A DNA stretch of 64,000 nucleotides from Acidimicrobiaceae bacterium (GCA_027449885.1 DAIDKS010000040.1:50457-114456), one strand, 5' to 3'. Positions 1 through 10,667 are shown, counted from the first letter of the stretch. Notes: generated from the sequence alone by a model not told the origin. Numbers and translations are program-made.

Positions 1-818
1 TCGGCGCGGGCGAGGTCGGCGAGGACGTCCTCACCACGGTCGAGGAGGTCCTCTTGCGCAGTGACGTCGGTCTCGCGACCACCGAAGCCGTCCTCGACGC
101 CCTGCGACGTGACGGGGCGCCCGAGGGGGTGGCGACGGCGGTGCGCGGCGTGCTGCGCGCGTCACTCGATCGACCTCGCGAGGTCGTCGAGGAGGCCGAC
201 GAGGGACGCGTCGCCGTCTGGCTCTTCGTGGGCGTGAACGGCGTCGGCAAGACCACGACGATCGGGAAGCTGGCCCGCCGCGAGGGTGAGCGGGGACGCC
301 GCGTCGTGATCGCGGCCGGGGACACCTTCCGGGCCGCCGCCGCGGACCAGCTCGCCCTGTGGGCGGAGCGGACCGGGGCGGACCTGGTGCGCGCCCACGA
401 GGGTGCCGATCCCGGCTCGGTCGTCCACGACGCCGTGGGCCGGGCGGCGGCCCGGGGGGCCGACCTGGTGTTCGCCGACACGGCGGGTCGCCGGGCCAAC
501 TCCGCGAACCTGCTCGACGAGTTGGCCAAGGTTCGCCGGGTGGCCGACCGAGGGCCGGGCCAGGTCCTCGAGACCCTGCTGGTGCTCGACGCCACCACCG
601 GGCAGAACGCGCTGAGCCAGGCCCGCGAGTTCCTCGCCGCCGCCCAGGTGAGCGGCATCGTCCTCACCAAGTTGGACGGGACGGCGCGCGGGGGCGTCGT
701 CGTCGCCATCGAGCGCGAGCTCGGCATCCCGGTGAAGTTCGTGGGGGTGGGGGAGGGGGTCGACGACCTCGTGCCCTTCGACCCCGACGAGTTCGTCGAC
801 GCTCTGCTGCGGGCCTGA
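1..818 (+). CDS. ftsY: Signal recognition particle receptor FtsY, 5' truncated by window edge
   Basis: Frame is open upstream of the listed ORF start (GAGEVGEDVLTTVEEVLLRSDVG). NG-domain GTPase motifs GVNGVGKTTTIGKLA, DTAGR, TKLDGTARGG. Confidence 0.95.
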   Translation, partial: GAGEVGEDVLTTVEEVLLRSDVGLATTEAVLDALRRDGAPEGVATAVRGVLRASLDRPREVVEEADEGRVAVWLFVGVNGVGKTTTIGKLARREGERGRRVVIAAGDTFRAAAADQLALWAERTGADLVRAHEGADPGSVVHDAVGRAAARGADLVFADTAGRRANSANLLDELAKVRRVADRGPGQVLETLLVLDATTGQNALSQAREFLAAAQVSGIVLTKLDGTARGGVVVAIERELGIPVKFVGVGEGVDDLVPFDPDEFVDALLRA

Positions 819-834
819 CGGTAGCCTGACGGGC

Positions 835-2304
835 ATGTTCGACGCCCTCACCGATCGCTTCGAACGACTCTCGGCGTCACTTCGCTCGCGGGGCCGACTG
901 AGCGACGCGGATCTCGACGAGGCGTTGCGCGACGTGCGGTCGGCCCTGATCGAGGCCGACGTCGAGTTGTCGGTGGTGCGCGCCTTCCTCGACGCCGTCC
1001 GTGATCGCCTCCGGGGCCAGGCGCTCAGCCAGAGCCTGTCGCCCGGTCAGCAGGTCATCAAGGCGGTCCACGCCCAGCTCGTCGAGATCCTGGGCGGCAG
1101 CGCCCTCAAGATCACCTACGCGCCGCGTCCGCCCACCGTGGTCCTCCTGGCCGGCCTCCAGGGCGCGGGCAAGACCACGACGGCGGCCAAGCTCGCTCGG
1201 TGGTTCGCCCAGCAGGGTCGCCACCCGATGCTCGTCGCCGCCGACCTCCAGCGACCGGCCGCCGTGGAGCAGCTGCGCGTCCTCGGCGCCTCGATCGGGG
1301 TCGACGTCTTCAGCGAGCCGACGACGCCAGTCGAGGTCGCCCGGCGGGGCCTCGAGACGGCGCAACGGATCGGGCGCGACGTCGTGATCGTCGACACCGC
1401 CGGTCGCCTGGCGGTCGACGAGGCGCTCATGGACGAGGTGGCCCAGGTGAGCGCCGCGGTCGGGCCGCACTACACGTTCCTCGTCATCGACGCCGTGACC
1501 GGCCAGGACGCCGTCCACACGGCGCGCGCCTTCCACGACCGGCTCGAGTTGACCGGCCTCATCGTCACCAAGCTCGACTACGACGCTCGCGGGGGAGCGG
1601 TGCTGTCGGCGCGGGGCGTCGTGGGACGGCCGGTCGTCTTCGCCGCCACCGGGGAGAAGGTCGAGGACTTCGACCTCTTCCACCCGGATCGGATGGCCTC
1701 ACGCATCCTCGGCATGGGCGACGCGCTCACCCTGATCGAGCAGGCCGAGCGAGCCATGGACCCCGAGGTGGTGGCCGAGTCGGCCGGACGCCTCATGAGC
1801 GGCACCTTCACGCTGGACGACTTCCTCGCCCAGCTGAACCAGGTGCGCAAGATGGGGTCACTCGGGGGGCTGATGCGCCTCATGCCGGGCATGACCAAGG
1901 AGATGCGCACGGCCGCGTCGAGCATCGACGAGCGCCAGCTGGGCCAGGTCGAGGCCATCATCCGGTCGATGACCCCCCGCGAGCGACGCGAGCCCGCCCT
2001 CATCGACGGATCCCGGCGGGCGCGCATCGCCCGCGGGTCGGGGACCACCGTCCCGGCCGTGAACCAGCTCCTCAAGCAGTTCACGGAGATGCGCAAGATG
2101 ATGCGCTCGATGGGCTCGGGAGGACTGCCGCCCCAGATGGGTCGCATGGCCCAGTTGGCGGCCCGCGCCCGTCCCCAGGACCTACCGCCCGGCTTCGAGG
2201 CCCTGGGCGACGCGACCCGCACGGCCCCGAGCGCTCCCGCGCCCCGCGGCGCGCGGGGCAAGAAGAAGAAGGGCGGTCGGGTGACCCCTCCCAAGGGGCG
2301 CTAG
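835..2304 (+). CDS. ffh: Signal recognition particle protein Ffh
   Basis: GLQGAGKTTTAAKLA, DTAGRL, TKLDYDARGGA, and the Met-rich M domain (MRKMMRSMGSGG). Confidence 0.97.
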   Translation: MFDALTDRFERLSASLRSRGRLSDADLDEALRDVRSALIEADVELSVVRAFLDAVRDRLRGQALSQSLSPGQQVIKAVHAQLVEILGGSALKITYAPRPPTVVLLAGLQGAGKTTTAAKLARWFAQQGRHPMLVAADLQRPAAVEQLRVLGASIGVDVFSEPTTPVEVARRGLETAQRIGRDVVIVDTAGRLAVDEALMDEVAQVSAAVGPHYTFLVIDAVTGQDAVHTARAFHDRLELTGLIVTKLDYDARGGAVLSARGVVGRPVVFAATGEKVEDFDLFHPDRMASRILGMGDALTLIEQAERAMDPEVVAESAGRLMSGTFTLDDFLAQLNQVRKMGSLGGLMRLMPGMTKEMRTAASSIDERQLGQVEAIIRSMTPRERREPALIDGSRRARIARGSGTTVPAVNQLLKQFTEMRKMMRSMGSGGLPPQMGRMAQLAARARPQDLPPGFEALGDATRTAPSAPAPRGARGKKKKGGRVTPPKGR

Positions 2305-2361
2305 ACTGTCACCTTCGGATGTCTCCCGTTTGGCGGGGACCGGTTCGGAGGAACGTTCGAC

Positions 2362-2748
2362 GTGGCAGTGAAACTTCGCTTGGTGCGGATGGGCAAGAAG
2401 AAGCAGCCGACCTACCGCGTCGTCGCGGCCGACAGTCGCCGGGCCCGTTCGGGGGCCTTCCTCGAGGTCGTGGGCACCTACCAGCCCCGCGGCCTCTCGT
2501 CGGCCGAGCCCGACACCGTGGTCTCCATCGACAACGAGAAGGCCGTTCGATGGCTGCGCCAGGGTGCCCAGCCGACCGACCGGGTGGCGCGCCTGCTCGA
2601 GACGAGCGGTGCGATGGCCGTGTTCCGTGCCGGCCCGAGCGCCACGGTGACCCCGACGCCGACTCCCGTCGAGGTGGCCGAGGAGTCGACGGCTCCCGTC
2701 GCGGTCGCCGAGGAGACGGTGGTGCCGAACGAGGTCGCCGAGTCGTGA
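2362..2748 (+). CDS. rpsP: 30S ribosomal protein S16 (bS16) with Pro/Thr/acidic C-terminal extension
   Basis: MAVKLRLVRMGKKKQPTYRVVAADSR N-terminus; location in rpsP-rimM-trmD-rplS operon. Confidence 0.97.
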   Translation: MAVKLRLVRMGKKKQPTYRVVAADSRRARSGAFLEVVGTYQPRGLSSAEPDTVVSIDNEKAVRWLRQGAQPTDRVARLLETSGAMAVFRAGPSATVTPTPTPVEVAEESTAPVAVAEETVVPNEVAES

Positions 2749-3047
2749 GCGACGCCGAGTACGTCGAAGGCGACGTGAACGTCGTCGCCGAGCCGGCGGG
2801 ACCGGTGGCGCCGATCGCCGCTCGGGTCCTGCGCTACATCGCCGAGGCGATGGCCGATGACCCGTCCGCGGTCTCGGTCGAGGTCGGAGAGCGCCACGAT
2901 CGCGTCGTTCTCTCCCTCAACGTCGCCCCCGACGACATGGGACGCATCATCGGACGGCGCGGGCGTACCGCCCAGGCCATCCGAGTCGTCGTCGGTGCGG
3001 CCGGGGTTCGCGACGGCGTGACGACCTCGGTGGACATCGTCGACTGA
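2745..3047 (+). CDS. KH-domain RNA-binding protein (KhpA/YlqC type)
   Basis: GTG start overlapping rpsP stop (GTGA); GRIIGRRGRTAQAIRVVV KH motif; between rpsP and rimM. Confidence 0.9.
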   Translation: MSDAEYVEGDVNVVAEPAGPVAPIAARVLRYIAEAMADDPSAVSVEVGERHDRVVLSLNVAPDDMGRIIGRRGRTAQAIRVVVGAAGVRDGVTTSVDIVD

Positions 3048-3048
3048 G

Positions 3049-3525
3049 GTGACCGACGAGCCGATGCTCGACGTCGGCCGGATCGTCAAGGCGCACGGCC
3101 TACGGGGTCAGCTCCTCGTCGACCTCTGGAGCGACCGCACGGAGCGGTTGGCCCCGGGATCGATCCTGCAGACCGATCGAGGGCCCCTCGTCGTACGCCA
3201 GTCCGCGGAGCACCAGGCTCGCTTCATCGTGTCCTTCGAGGGCGTCGCCACGCGAGAGGACGCCGAGCGCTGGCGCGGGGTCGTGCTACGCGCCCCGCGA
3301 CTCGACGTCGAGGACGAGGACGTCATCTGGATCGACCAGCTCTACGGAGCGACGGTCGTGGAGCGCGACGGCACCGTACGCGGCACCGTGGTCGAGGTCG
3401 AGGCGAATCCCGCGAGCGACCTACTCGTGCTCGACTCCGGGCACCTCGTGCCCCTCACCTTCGTCGTCGAGGTGACCGCGCACGAGCGGATCGTCGTCGA
3501 GGTTCCCGAGGGGCTCTTCGAGTGA
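3049..3525 (+). CDS. rimM: 16S rRNA processing protein RimM
   Basis: VGRIVKAHGLRGQLLVDLWSD N-terminus and operon position. Confidence 0.93.
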   Translation: MTDEPMLDVGRIVKAHGLRGQLLVDLWSDRTERLAPGSILQTDRGPLVVRQSAEHQARFIVSFEGVATREDAERWRGVVLRAPRLDVEDEDVIWIDQLYGATVVERDGTVRGTVVEVEANPASDLLVLDSGHLVPLTFVVEVTAHERIVVEVPEGLFE

Positions 3526-4274
3526 CGTGGCGGGCCGACGTCATCACGTTGTTCCCCGAGTCGGTCGCCGGCTACGCGAGCACGTCGGTGCTGGGTCGGG
3601 CCCGCGATCGGGGGGCGTGGGAGCTGCGAACCTTCGATCCGCGCGAGGCGACCGACGACGTTCACCGCACCGTCGACGACACGCCCTACGGGGGCGGGGC
3701 CGGGATGGTCCTGCGCGCCGACCCGATCGTGCGCACGGTCGAGGAGCACCCCGACCTCGCCCGCCCGCTGATCGCCCTGACCCCCTCGGGACGCCCCTTC
3801 GACGACGCGTGGGCCCGCGAGCTCGCCGCCGGGTCGGGCGCGACCCTGCTGTGCGGCCGCTACGAGGGCTTCGACCAGCGGGCGCTCGACCTCGTCGCCG
3901 ACGAGGAGATGTCGGTGGGGGACTTCGTCCTCGCCGGAGGCGAGCTCGCCGCCCTCTGCGTGATCGAGGCCGTCGTACGTCTCCTGCCCGGGGCGCTCGG
4001 GAACGACGCGTCGCCCGAGGAGGAGACCTTCGCGGACGGACTGCTCGAGTACCCGCAGTACACCAAGCCCGCGGCGTACCGCGGCCGGGAGGTTCCCGCG
4101 GTGCTGCGGTCCGGGGACCACGGGGCGATCGCCCGTTGGCGCCGGGCCCAGGCCCTGGCGCGCACCCTGGAACGTCGGCCCGACCTGATCGCCCGGCGGG
4201 GCGGACTCAGCGACGAGGATCGTCGCCTCCTCGTGGCGCACGGCCTCCTGGCCGGTTCCGACACGAACGGCTAG
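3522..4274 (+). CDS. trmD: tRNA (guanine-N1)-methyltransferase TrmD
   Basis: DVITLFPESVAGYASTSVLGRA, DDTPYGGGAGMVLRADPI, LLCGRYEGFDQR, VGDFVLAGGELAAL. Confidence 0.97.
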   Translation: MTWRADVITLFPESVAGYASTSVLGRARDRGAWELRTFDPREATDDVHRTVDDTPYGGGAGMVLRADPIVRTVEEHPDLARPLIALTPSGRPFDDAWARELAAGSGATLLCGRYEGFDQRALDLVADEEMSVGDFVLAGGELAALCVIEAVVRLLPGALGNDASPEEETFADGLLEYPQYTKPAAYRGREVPAVLRSGDHGAIARWRRAQALARTLERRPDLIARRGGLSDEDRRLLVAHGLLAGSDTNG

Positions 4275-4304
4275 ACTTACCTAGCCCGAGATCTCGAAGG
4301 ACCC

Positions 4305-4664
4305 GTGATGAACCCGACAGAACTGATCGACCGCGACTCGCTCCGCGACGACGTCCCCTCGTTCCGTCCCGGCGACACCCTCAAGGTGCACGTTCGGGTC
4401 GTCGAAGGCAACCGGGAGCGCGTCCAGGTCTTCCAGGGCGTGGTGATCCGTCGCCAGGGCACGGGCGTCCAGGAGACCTTCACCGTTCGCAAGGTGAGCT
4501 TCGGCGTGGGAGTGGAGCGCACGTTCCCGGTCCACGCCCCCACGATCGCGAAGATCGAGGTGGAGACCTACGGCGACGTGCGTCGGGCGAAGCTCTACTA
4601 CCTGCGCGAGCTGCGCGGGCGCGCGGCCAAGATCAAGGAGCGGCGCGTCACCGAGCGCGCCTAA
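4305..4664 (+). CDS. rplS: 50S ribosomal protein L19 (bL19)
   Basis: [33 protein letters not shown]...[18 protein letters not shown]. Confidence 0.97.
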   Translation: MMNPTELIDRDSLRDDVPSFRPGDTLKVHVRVVEGNRERVQVFQGVVIRRQGTGVQETFTVRKVSFGVGVERTFPVHAPTIAKIEVETYGDVRRAKLYYLRELRGRAAKIKERRVTERA

Positions 4665-4670
4665 GCCCTC

Positions 4671-4967
4671 ATGGGCGACGAAGAGCTCGACGACTACGAG
4701 GCCACCCTCGAGTTGGCCCTGGTCCAGGAGTACAAGGCCGTCGTGGGCATGTTCCACTACGCCGTCGAGACCGACCGACGCTTCTACCTGGCCAACGACG
4801 TCCAGGTCGAGATCCGGGGCACCGAGCCCCCGCTCGTGGAGGTGACCCTCACCGACGCGTGGGTCTGGGACATGTACCGAGCCGCCCGCTTCGTGCCGTC
4901 CGTGCGCGTGCTCACGTTCCGCGACGTCAACATCGAGCGGCTGCCCAAGGAAGACCTCGAGCCCTGA
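4671..4967 (+). CDS. DUF2469 family protein
   Basis: LDDYEATLELALVQEYKAVVGMFHYAVETDRRFYLANDV...DAWVWDMYRAARFVPSVRVLTFRDVNIE, a typical actinobacterial family downstream of rplS. Confidence 0.85.
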   Translation: MGDEELDDYEATLELALVQEYKAVVGMFHYAVETDRRFYLANDVQVEIRGTEPPLVEVTLTDAWVWDMYRAARFVPSVRVLTFRDVNIERLPKEDLEP

Positions 4968-4968
4968 C

Positions 4969-5430
4969 GTGGAGCGGGTCGTCGTCGACCTCGCGGACCC
5001 GCCACGCGAGTGGCGGCCGGGCACCATCTATCGGAGTTCGCTCGACGTCGTGGTCCTCGTGGCCGCCGCCGCGCACGCCCTCGCCGGTCCCGTGGGGGTG
5101 TGGCTGAGTATCGGTGACGCCTATCCCGCCGCCCTCGCCGCGCGGGATCTGCGGACGTTGAGCCACCTCGTCCCACTCGCCGAGGCCGTGCTCGATGGGC
5201 CGTCCGCCGCCGACGCCGTCGACCTCGTGGGCGCGCTGCTCGAGGGCGGGCCGGTGACCAGAGACTCCCCGGCGGGGGTGCTCCGAGACGCCTACAGCCT
5301 CCCCGTACCGCCCCGTCCCCTCGCCCTCTGGTGGCGCGAGGGTCGGCGCCTCGTCGGCGCCGCGGCGACCCTCGAACGGGTGGTCGGGCGCGAGGAGCGC
5401 TACGCGCTGATCACTCCGGCTGCTGGCTGA
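4969..5430 (+). CDS. Hypothetical protein
   Basis: Intact ORF abutting the DUF2469 gene; no family recognised. Confidence 0.55.
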   Translation: MERVVVDLADPPREWRPGTIYRSSLDVVVLVAAAAHALAGPVGVWLSIGDAYPAALAARDLRTLSHLVPLAEAVLDGPSAADAVDLVGALLEGGPVTRDSPAGVLRDAYSLPVPPRPLALWWREGRRLVGAAATLERVVGREERYALITPAAG

Positions 5431-5809
5431 TGCGGTCGGGACGGATGCGCACGGTGACGCGCACCTCGCCCTCCTGACGGTAGGGGTAGGTGTCGACGCC
5501 GAGGTACTTCTTCGCCAAGCGGTCGATGACCTCGTCGGCGCCGTCGGTCGTGAAGGCGACCACGGTCCCGCGCACCGCGATCGCGGTGTAGGGATTGTCG
5601 GGGTCGGTCAGGGAGACCCCGACGCGCGGGTCGCTCGCGAGGTTGCGCGCCTTCGCCCGTCCGAGCGACGTGTTGATGACGATGTCGTCGCCGTCGAGCT
5701 CGACCCACACGGGCGTCACGTTGGGGCTGCCGTCCTCCTCGAGGCTCGCGACGTGCGCGAACACGTTCTTCGCGAAGATCGCTCGGGCGGCGTCGGTGAA
5801 GCTGGGCAT
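5411..5809 (-). CDS. PPOX-class F420/FMN-dependent pyridoxamine-phosphate-oxidase-like enzyme
   Basis: MPSFTDAARAIFAKNVFAHVASLEEDGSPNVTPVWVELDGDDIVINTSLGRAKARNLASDPRVGVSL; internal ATG chosen within the longer ORF. Confidence 0.85.
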   Translation of the reverse strand: MPSFTDAARAIFAKNVFAHVASLEEDGSPNVTPVWVELDGDDIVINTSLGRAKARNLASDPRVGVSLTDPDNPYTAIAVRGTVVAFTTDGADEVIDRLAKKYLGVDTYPYRQEGEVRVTVRIRPDRISQQPE

Positions 5810-5851
5810 GTCGCTCCTATCGTTGGGGGACCGACTAGTAGTTTTAGTGCA

Positions 5852-6739
5852 ATGGACGTCGGCGCGCACGTACGGGGCGGGGGGACCCTGATCCCCTCCC
5901 TCGCGGCGGGCGACGAGATCGGGGCCACGTCGATCCAGGTGTTCGTGCAGAGCCCCCGGATGTGGAAGCCGACGCAGTACGCGCGCGCGGTCACCGAGGC
6001 CTTTCGTGAGGCTCACGCGGAGCACCCGAGGATCGGTCGCGTCTTCTGCCACGCCACCTACCTGATCAACCTGGCGACCGGGGACCCCGAGCTCTACGCC
6101 AAGTCGGTGGCCGCGCTCGCGCACAACGTGGCCGTGGGGCGGGCGATGGGGGCCGACGGCGTCATCCTGCACGTCGGCAGCCACCGGGGGGCGGGCTTCG
6201 AGGAGGTGCTCCCGGCCGTCGCCGAGGGGCTCACGCGGGCCCTGGACGCCGGTGAGCCGGGAGACCCCGACTGTCCGATCCTGATCGAGAACGCGGCGGG
6301 AGCCGGCGGGACCGTCGGACGCAGCCTGGAGGAGATCGGCGCCATCGTCGAGGTGTGCGGTCGCGACGAGCGACTGGGACTCTGTCTCGACACCCAGCAC
6401 CTGTGGGCGAGCGGGGTCGACACGACGACGACCTCCGGGGCCCGGCGCCTGGTGCGCGAGGTGGAGGACCGACTGGGTCTCGGGCGGCTGCGGGCGCTCC
6501 ACCTGAACGACTCGAAGACGGCGTTCGGGTCGAACAAGGACCGCCACGCCAACATCGGCGAGGGGACGATCGGGGCGGACGGACTCGCGGCGCTGGTGGG
6601 CCACGCGCGCGTGCGGGACCTGCCGCTGCTGCTGGAGGTGCCGGGCGACGGCGACGGGCCGCGGGCCCAGGACGTCGTCCAGGCTCGTGAGGTCGTGCGC
6701 GCCGGGACGGCGATGTACCGTCGTCGGGCGGCTGAATGA
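5852..6739 (+). CDS. nfo: Deoxyribonuclease IV (endonuclease IV, AP endonuclease)
   Basis: [13 protein letters not shown]...[13 protein letters not shown]...HATYLINLA...HVGSH...[13 protein letters not shown]...[12 protein letters not shown]...[22 protein letters not shown]. Confidence 0.93.
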   Translation: MDVGAHVRGGGTLIPSLAAGDEIGATSIQVFVQSPRMWKPTQYARAVTEAFREAHAEHPRIGRVFCHATYLINLATGDPELYAKSVAALAHNVAVGRAMGADGVILHVGSHRGAGFEEVLPAVAEGLTRALDAGEPGDPDCPILIENAAGAGGTVGRSLEEIGAIVEVCGRDERLGLCLDTQHLWASGVDTTTTSGARRLVREVEDRLGLGRLRALHLNDSKTAFGSNKDRHANIGEGTIGADGLAALVGHARVRDLPLLLEVPGDGDGPRAQDVVQAREVVRAGTAMYRRRAAE

Positions 6740-8139
6740 GAGGAGACGACGTGAGCAACGTGAGGATCGAGTCGGACACCATGGGCACCATCGAGGTCCC
6801 CGCCGACCACTACTGGGGTGCTCAGACCCAGCGCAGCCTGCACCACTTCTCCATCAGCCACGAGACCATGCCGCCCGCCCTCATCCGGGCCTTCGGCGTT
6901 CTGAAGATGGCGTCCGCCCGCGTCAATCGGGAGCTCGGCAAGCTCGACGGCGAGCGTGCCGAGCTGATCGAGCGAGCGGCCGCCGAGGTGATCGACGGGA
7001 CGCTCGCGGCGGAGTTCCCCCTGCGGATCTGGCAGACCGGCTCGGGCACCCAGACGAACATGAACGTGAACGAGGTCATCTCGAATCGGGCGATCGAACT
7101 CGCGGGAGGACAGCGCGGCTCGAAGGACCCGGTACACCCGAACGACCACGTCAACATGTCCCAGTCCTCGAACGACACCTTTCCGACGGCCATGCACATC
7201 GCCGCGGCCACCGAGATCGTGGACCGGCTGATGCCCTCGGTGCGCCGACTGCGCGACGAGCTGGACGCGAAGGCCCGGGCGTACGCGGGGGTGACCAAGA
7301 TCGGTCGGACCCACCTGATGGACGCCGTCCCACTCACCCTGGGTCAGGAGTTCTCCGGCTACGTCGCCCAGCTCGACGCCGACCTCGATCGCCTGGCGGC
7401 CGTCCTGCCCGGCCTCTTCGAGCTGGCGGCCGGCGGGACCGCCGTGGGCACGGGTCTCAACACCCACCCGGAGTTCGGCGAGCGCGTCGCCGCGGAGATC
7501 GCGGAGCTCACCGGGAAGCCGTTCGTCACCGCGCCCAACAAGTTCGCGGCCCTGGCGGCCCACGACGCGCTGGTCTTCGCGCACGGGGCCATCAAGACCC
7601 TCGCCACCAGCCTCATGAAGATCGCCGACGACCTGCGGTGGCTGGGCTCGGGTCCGCGCGCCGGACTCGGGGAGCTGCGCCTACCCGAGAACGAGCCGGG
7701 CAGCTCGATCATGCCGGGCAAGGTCAACCCCACCCAGTCCGAGGCCATGATCATGGTCGGCATCCAGGTTCACGGGAACGACGCCGCCGTCGCCATGGCG
7801 GGAACGCGCGGCAACCTCGAGCTCAACGTCACGAAGCCGGTGATCATCCACAACGTCTGCAACTCGGTGGACCTCCTCACCGACGCCTGTGACGCCTTCC
7901 GGGAGTTCTGCGTCGAGGGTCTCGAGCCCGACTACGAGCAGATCGATCACCACCTGCGGAACTCGCTGATGCTGGTGACGGCCCTCAACCCGATCATCGG
8001 CTACGACAAGGCCGCCCAGGTGGCGAAGAAGGCCCACAAGGAGCGCTCCACGCTGCGCGAGGCGGCCCTGGCCCTCGGGTTCCTCACGGCCGAGCAGTTC
8101 GACGCGGCCGTCGTGCCCGAGGACATGACGCACCCGTGA
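6736..8139 (+). CDS. fumC: Class II fumarate hydratase
   Basis: [48 protein letters not shown]. Confidence 0.97.
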   Translation: MRGDDVSNVRIESDTMGTIEVPADHYWGAQTQRSLHHFSISHETMPPALIRAFGVLKMASARVNRELGKLDGERAELIERAAAEVIDGTLAAEFPLRIWQTGSGTQTNMNVNEVISNRAIELAGGQRGSKDPVHPNDHVNMSQSSNDTFPTAMHIAAATEIVDRLMPSVRRLRDELDAKARAYAGVTKIGRTHLMDAVPLTLGQEFSGYVAQLDADLDRLAAVLPGLFELAAGGTAVGTGLNTHPEFGERVAAEIAELTGKPFVTAPNKFAALAAHDALVFAHGAIKTLATSLMKIADDLRWLGSGPRAGLGELRLPENEPGSSIMPGKVNPTQSEAMIMVGIQVHGNDAAVAMAGTRGNLELNVTKPVIIHNVCNSVDLLTDACDAFREFCVEGLEPDYEQIDHHLRNSLMLVTALNPIIGYDKAAQVAKKAHKERSTLREAALALGFLTAEQFDAAVVPEDMTHP

Positions 8140-8450
8140 GCCGGCCGGATCCCCTGGAGCCGGCCGCGGTCGCGGCCTGGCTGAGCGACCACCCCGCGTG
8201 GTCGGTGGAGCAGGGACACCTGGTGCGGGTGCTGCGGCTGCGCAGCTACCGCGACGGCGCCCGGCTGGTGGGCGCTCAGGTCGACCTCGCCGAGCGACTC
8301 GATCATCACCCGGTGGTGACCGTCGGATTCCGGGAGGTCCGCCTCGAGCTGTGGACGCACGACCGCGACGCCGTGACGGATCTCGACCTCGCCTACGCCG
8401 AGGGGTTCGAGGAGATGGTGGCGATGCTCTTCGCCGACGCCCTGGCCTGA
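8136..8450 (+). CDS. Pterin-4-alpha-carbinolamine dehydratase family protein
   Basis: [25 protein letters not shown]...[13 protein letters not shown]-like motif. Confidence 0.85.
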   Translation: MSRPDPLEPAAVAAWLSDHPAWSVEQGHLVRVLRLRSYRDGARLVGAQVDLAERLDHHPVVTVGFREVRLELWTHDRDAVTDLDLAYAEGFEEMVAMLFADALA

Positions 8451-8452
8451 GG

Positions 8453-9025
8453 TCAGCCGACGGGCAGGTCCCAGAGCGCCATCCAGCGCGACAGGTCCTT
8501 CTCGAGGGGGAGGTCGCCGTCCAGGAACGACCGCACCCGTAGCTCGAGCTCGTTGTCGCGCTGCTGGCCGTCGCGCGGGGCGAAGGGATAGAAGGTCCCC
8601 TGCTTCAGGAGGTAGACCAGGCGCACCGCCCCGTCTCCGGGGGGGCTCTTCGGGACGAACCCCACGACCGCGCACAGCATTCGCGATCCGAGCCCGTGCT
8701 CCACCAACGTCGTGTTCGCCCCGTGGAGGCGAGTGACGAGCGAGGAGAGGTCGGCGTCACGCACCGTGACCCAACGGAATCCGAACGAGTCGGTCGTGAG
8801 GTCGACCCCGGTGGGATCCCCCAGACTCACCAACTCGCGAATCTCGGCGTCCGAGGTGATCTCGCTCTCGCCGCTCCCGGCCTTGAAGCACAGTCCGCCC
8901 TGGCCGGACGGGACGAGGTCGAGCTCGGTCTCGAGCGTGAGGGCCGCCGTGGGCAGGGCGAACAGGTTGTCGAGTTGGGGGGGGACCGGTCGGGTCCGGC
9001 CGAAGAGGACGTCGCGCAGGCCCAC
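8453..9025 (-). CDS. PspA-associated protein PspAB-like
   Basis: VGLRDVLFGRTRPVPPQLDNLFALPTAALTLE...; directly downstream of htpX, GTG overlapping the htpX TAG by 1 nt. Confidence 0.7.
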   Translation of the reverse strand: MGLRDVLFGRTRPVPPQLDNLFALPTAALTLETELDLVPSGQGGLCFKAGSGESEITSDAEIRELVSLGDPTGVDLTTDSFGFRWVTVRDADLSSLVTRLHGANTTLVEHGLGSRMLCAVVGFVPKSPPGDGAVRLVYLLKQGTFYPFAPRDGQQRDNELELRVRSFLDGDLPLEKDLSRWMALWDLPVG

Positions 9026-9933
9026 TAGTGCTGGTTCATCTCTCGCTCGAGCCGATTCAGCTGGTCGAGTCGACGCTCGAGCGAGGGGTGGGTCGAGAAG
9101 AGGGACGCCGCCGTTCCCCCGGCGAGCGCCGGGGTGAAGAAGAAGGCGTTCATGCCCTCCACCTGGCGCAGGTCGGTGCGCGGGATGCGCCCCATGTCGC
9201 CGGTGATGTGCACCAGGGCGCTCGCGAGCACGCTCGGCTTGCCGATGAGGATGGCGCCGGAGCGATCGGCGGCCAACTCGCGGTAGCGCGAGAGGGCCAT
9301 GGTCAGCAGGTAGGCGATGACGTAGACGACGAGCGACACGAGCCACGTGAGCATCTCGAGCAGGACGAGGTTCTCACCGTCACGACTGCGCTGACCCCCG
9401 TTGAGCATGGCGCCCCACATGGCCATGCGGCTGATGAGGCCGGCCAGCATGCCCACGCCCGAGGCGATGGTCATCACGGCGACGTCGCGGTGGGCGACGT
9501 GGCTCAGCTCGTGGGCGAGGACCGCCTCGAGCTCCTCGTCGTTCAGCCGGTTCATCAGCCCCCGGGTCGCGCAGACCACGGCGGCCTTCGGGCTGCGCCC
9601 CGTGGCGAAGGCGTTCGGGATGTCGAGCTCCGAGACCCCGACGCGGGGCTTGGGCATGTTGGCCATGAGGCACAGTCGGTCGACGATCGCGTGCAGTCGC
9701 GGCTCGTCCGCGGGGGTGACCTCGTGGGCCCGCATCGAGAACATCGCGATCTTGTCGCTGAAGTAGAACTGGGCGACGAGCGATCCGCCGGCGATCGCGA
9801 TCACGAGGACCGTGGAGACGCCCAGGCGGACGAGCACCGTGATGACGATGGCGTAGAGCAGGACGAGGGCGAGCCCCGTGAGGAACATCCTCAGGCTCAG
9901 CCCCCGGTCGGACTCGATGCGCGTGGCGCTCAC
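9025..9933 (-). CDS. htpX: Zinc metalloprotease HtpX
   Basis: Multi-TM N-terminus, VLAHELSHVAHRDVAVMT (HExxH), ELAADRSGAILIG. Confidence 0.93.
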   Translation of the reverse strand: MSATRIESDRGLSLRMFLTGLALVLLYAIVITVLVRLGVSTVLVIAIAGGSLVAQFYFSDKIAMFSMRAHEVTPADEPRLHAIVDRLCLMANMPKPRVGVSELDIPNAFATGRSPKAAVVCATRGLMNRLNDEELEAVLAHELSHVAHRDVAVMTIASGVGMLAGLISRMAMWGAMLNGGQRSRDGENLVLLEMLTWLVSLVVYVIAYLLTMALSRYRELAADRSGAILIGKPSVLASALVHITGDMGRIPRTDLRQVEGMNAFFFTPALAGGTAASLFSTHPSLERRLDQLNRLEREMNQH

Positions 9934-10667
9934 GAGGCCTCCCCGGCGGGGGGCAGCGGCGCGGCGTCGGGGCTCGCGATCTCGGCCTTCAGGGCGGCGA
10001 GCTGGGCGTCGACGCTGGACGTGGCGCTCGCCTGGTCGAGCTGGGCCTGGATGTCGTCGCGGGAGCTCGTGAGGTCGGTGAGGGCGCCCGACGACAGCAA
10101 CTCGTCGAGGGCGCCGCTGCGGGCCTGCATCTCGGCGACCTTGTCCTGCGCTCGTTGCAGTGCGGCTCCGGCATCACTCATCGATGCCGAGATCCCGCTC
10201 ACGGCCTCGGAGACATGCGCCGAGGCCTCGGCCGCGGTGTAGGTGGCCTTGATGGTCTCCTTGCGCGTGCGGAAGGCCTCGACCTCCGTCTGGAGCCGCT
10301 GGGCCGTGTCGGAGAGCTTCTCCTCCTGCTCCACGACCGTCGCGTGTTGGGCGTCGAGGTCCTTCAGCTGCCCGGCGATGGCCTCCCGGCGCGTGAGCGC
10401 CTCGCGGGCCAGGGCCTCGTTGTTCTGTCCGAGGGCGGCCTTCGCCTGCTCGGCGAGCTTGTCGCCCTGAGCCTTCAGTTGCTCGGCCTGGATCTCGATG
10501 CGCTTGCGGGCCGTCGCCACGTCCGCGAGGGCCCGACGAACCTTGGTGAGGTTCTCGAGTTGCTCCTCGTAGGACAGGTCCAGCGTCTGTCGCGGGTCCT
10601 CCATCTTGTCGAGGGCCGCGTTGGACTTGGCCTTGAAGATGGTCGCGAGGCGCTTGCCGACTCCCAT
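9930..10667 (-). CDS. pspA: PspA/IM30 family protein
   Basis: MGVGKRLATIFKAKSNAALDKMEDPRQTLDLSYEEQLENL; extended coiled coil. Confidence 0.9.
   Translation of the reverse strand: MGVGKRLATIFKAKSNAALDKMEDPRQTLDLSYEEQLENLTKVRRALADVATARKRIEIQAEQLKAQGDKLAEQAKAALGQNNEALAREALTRREAIAGQLKDLDAQHATVVEQEEKLSDTAQRLQTEVEAFRTRKETIKATYTAAEASAHVSEAVSGISASMSDAGAALQRAQDKVAEMQARSGALDELLSSGALTDLTSSRDDIQAQLDQASATSSVDAQLAALKAEIASPDAAPLPPAGEAS

Noticed and set aside
2640-2748. S16 C-terminal extension as a novel fused domain
   Set aside because: Low-complexity Pro/Thr/Glu tails on S16 are common in actinobacteria; insufficient to claim function.
3527-5107. 526-aa Arg-rich ORF across trmD/rplS
   Set aside because: Out-of-frame Arg/Gly/Pro-rich translation of conserved genes.
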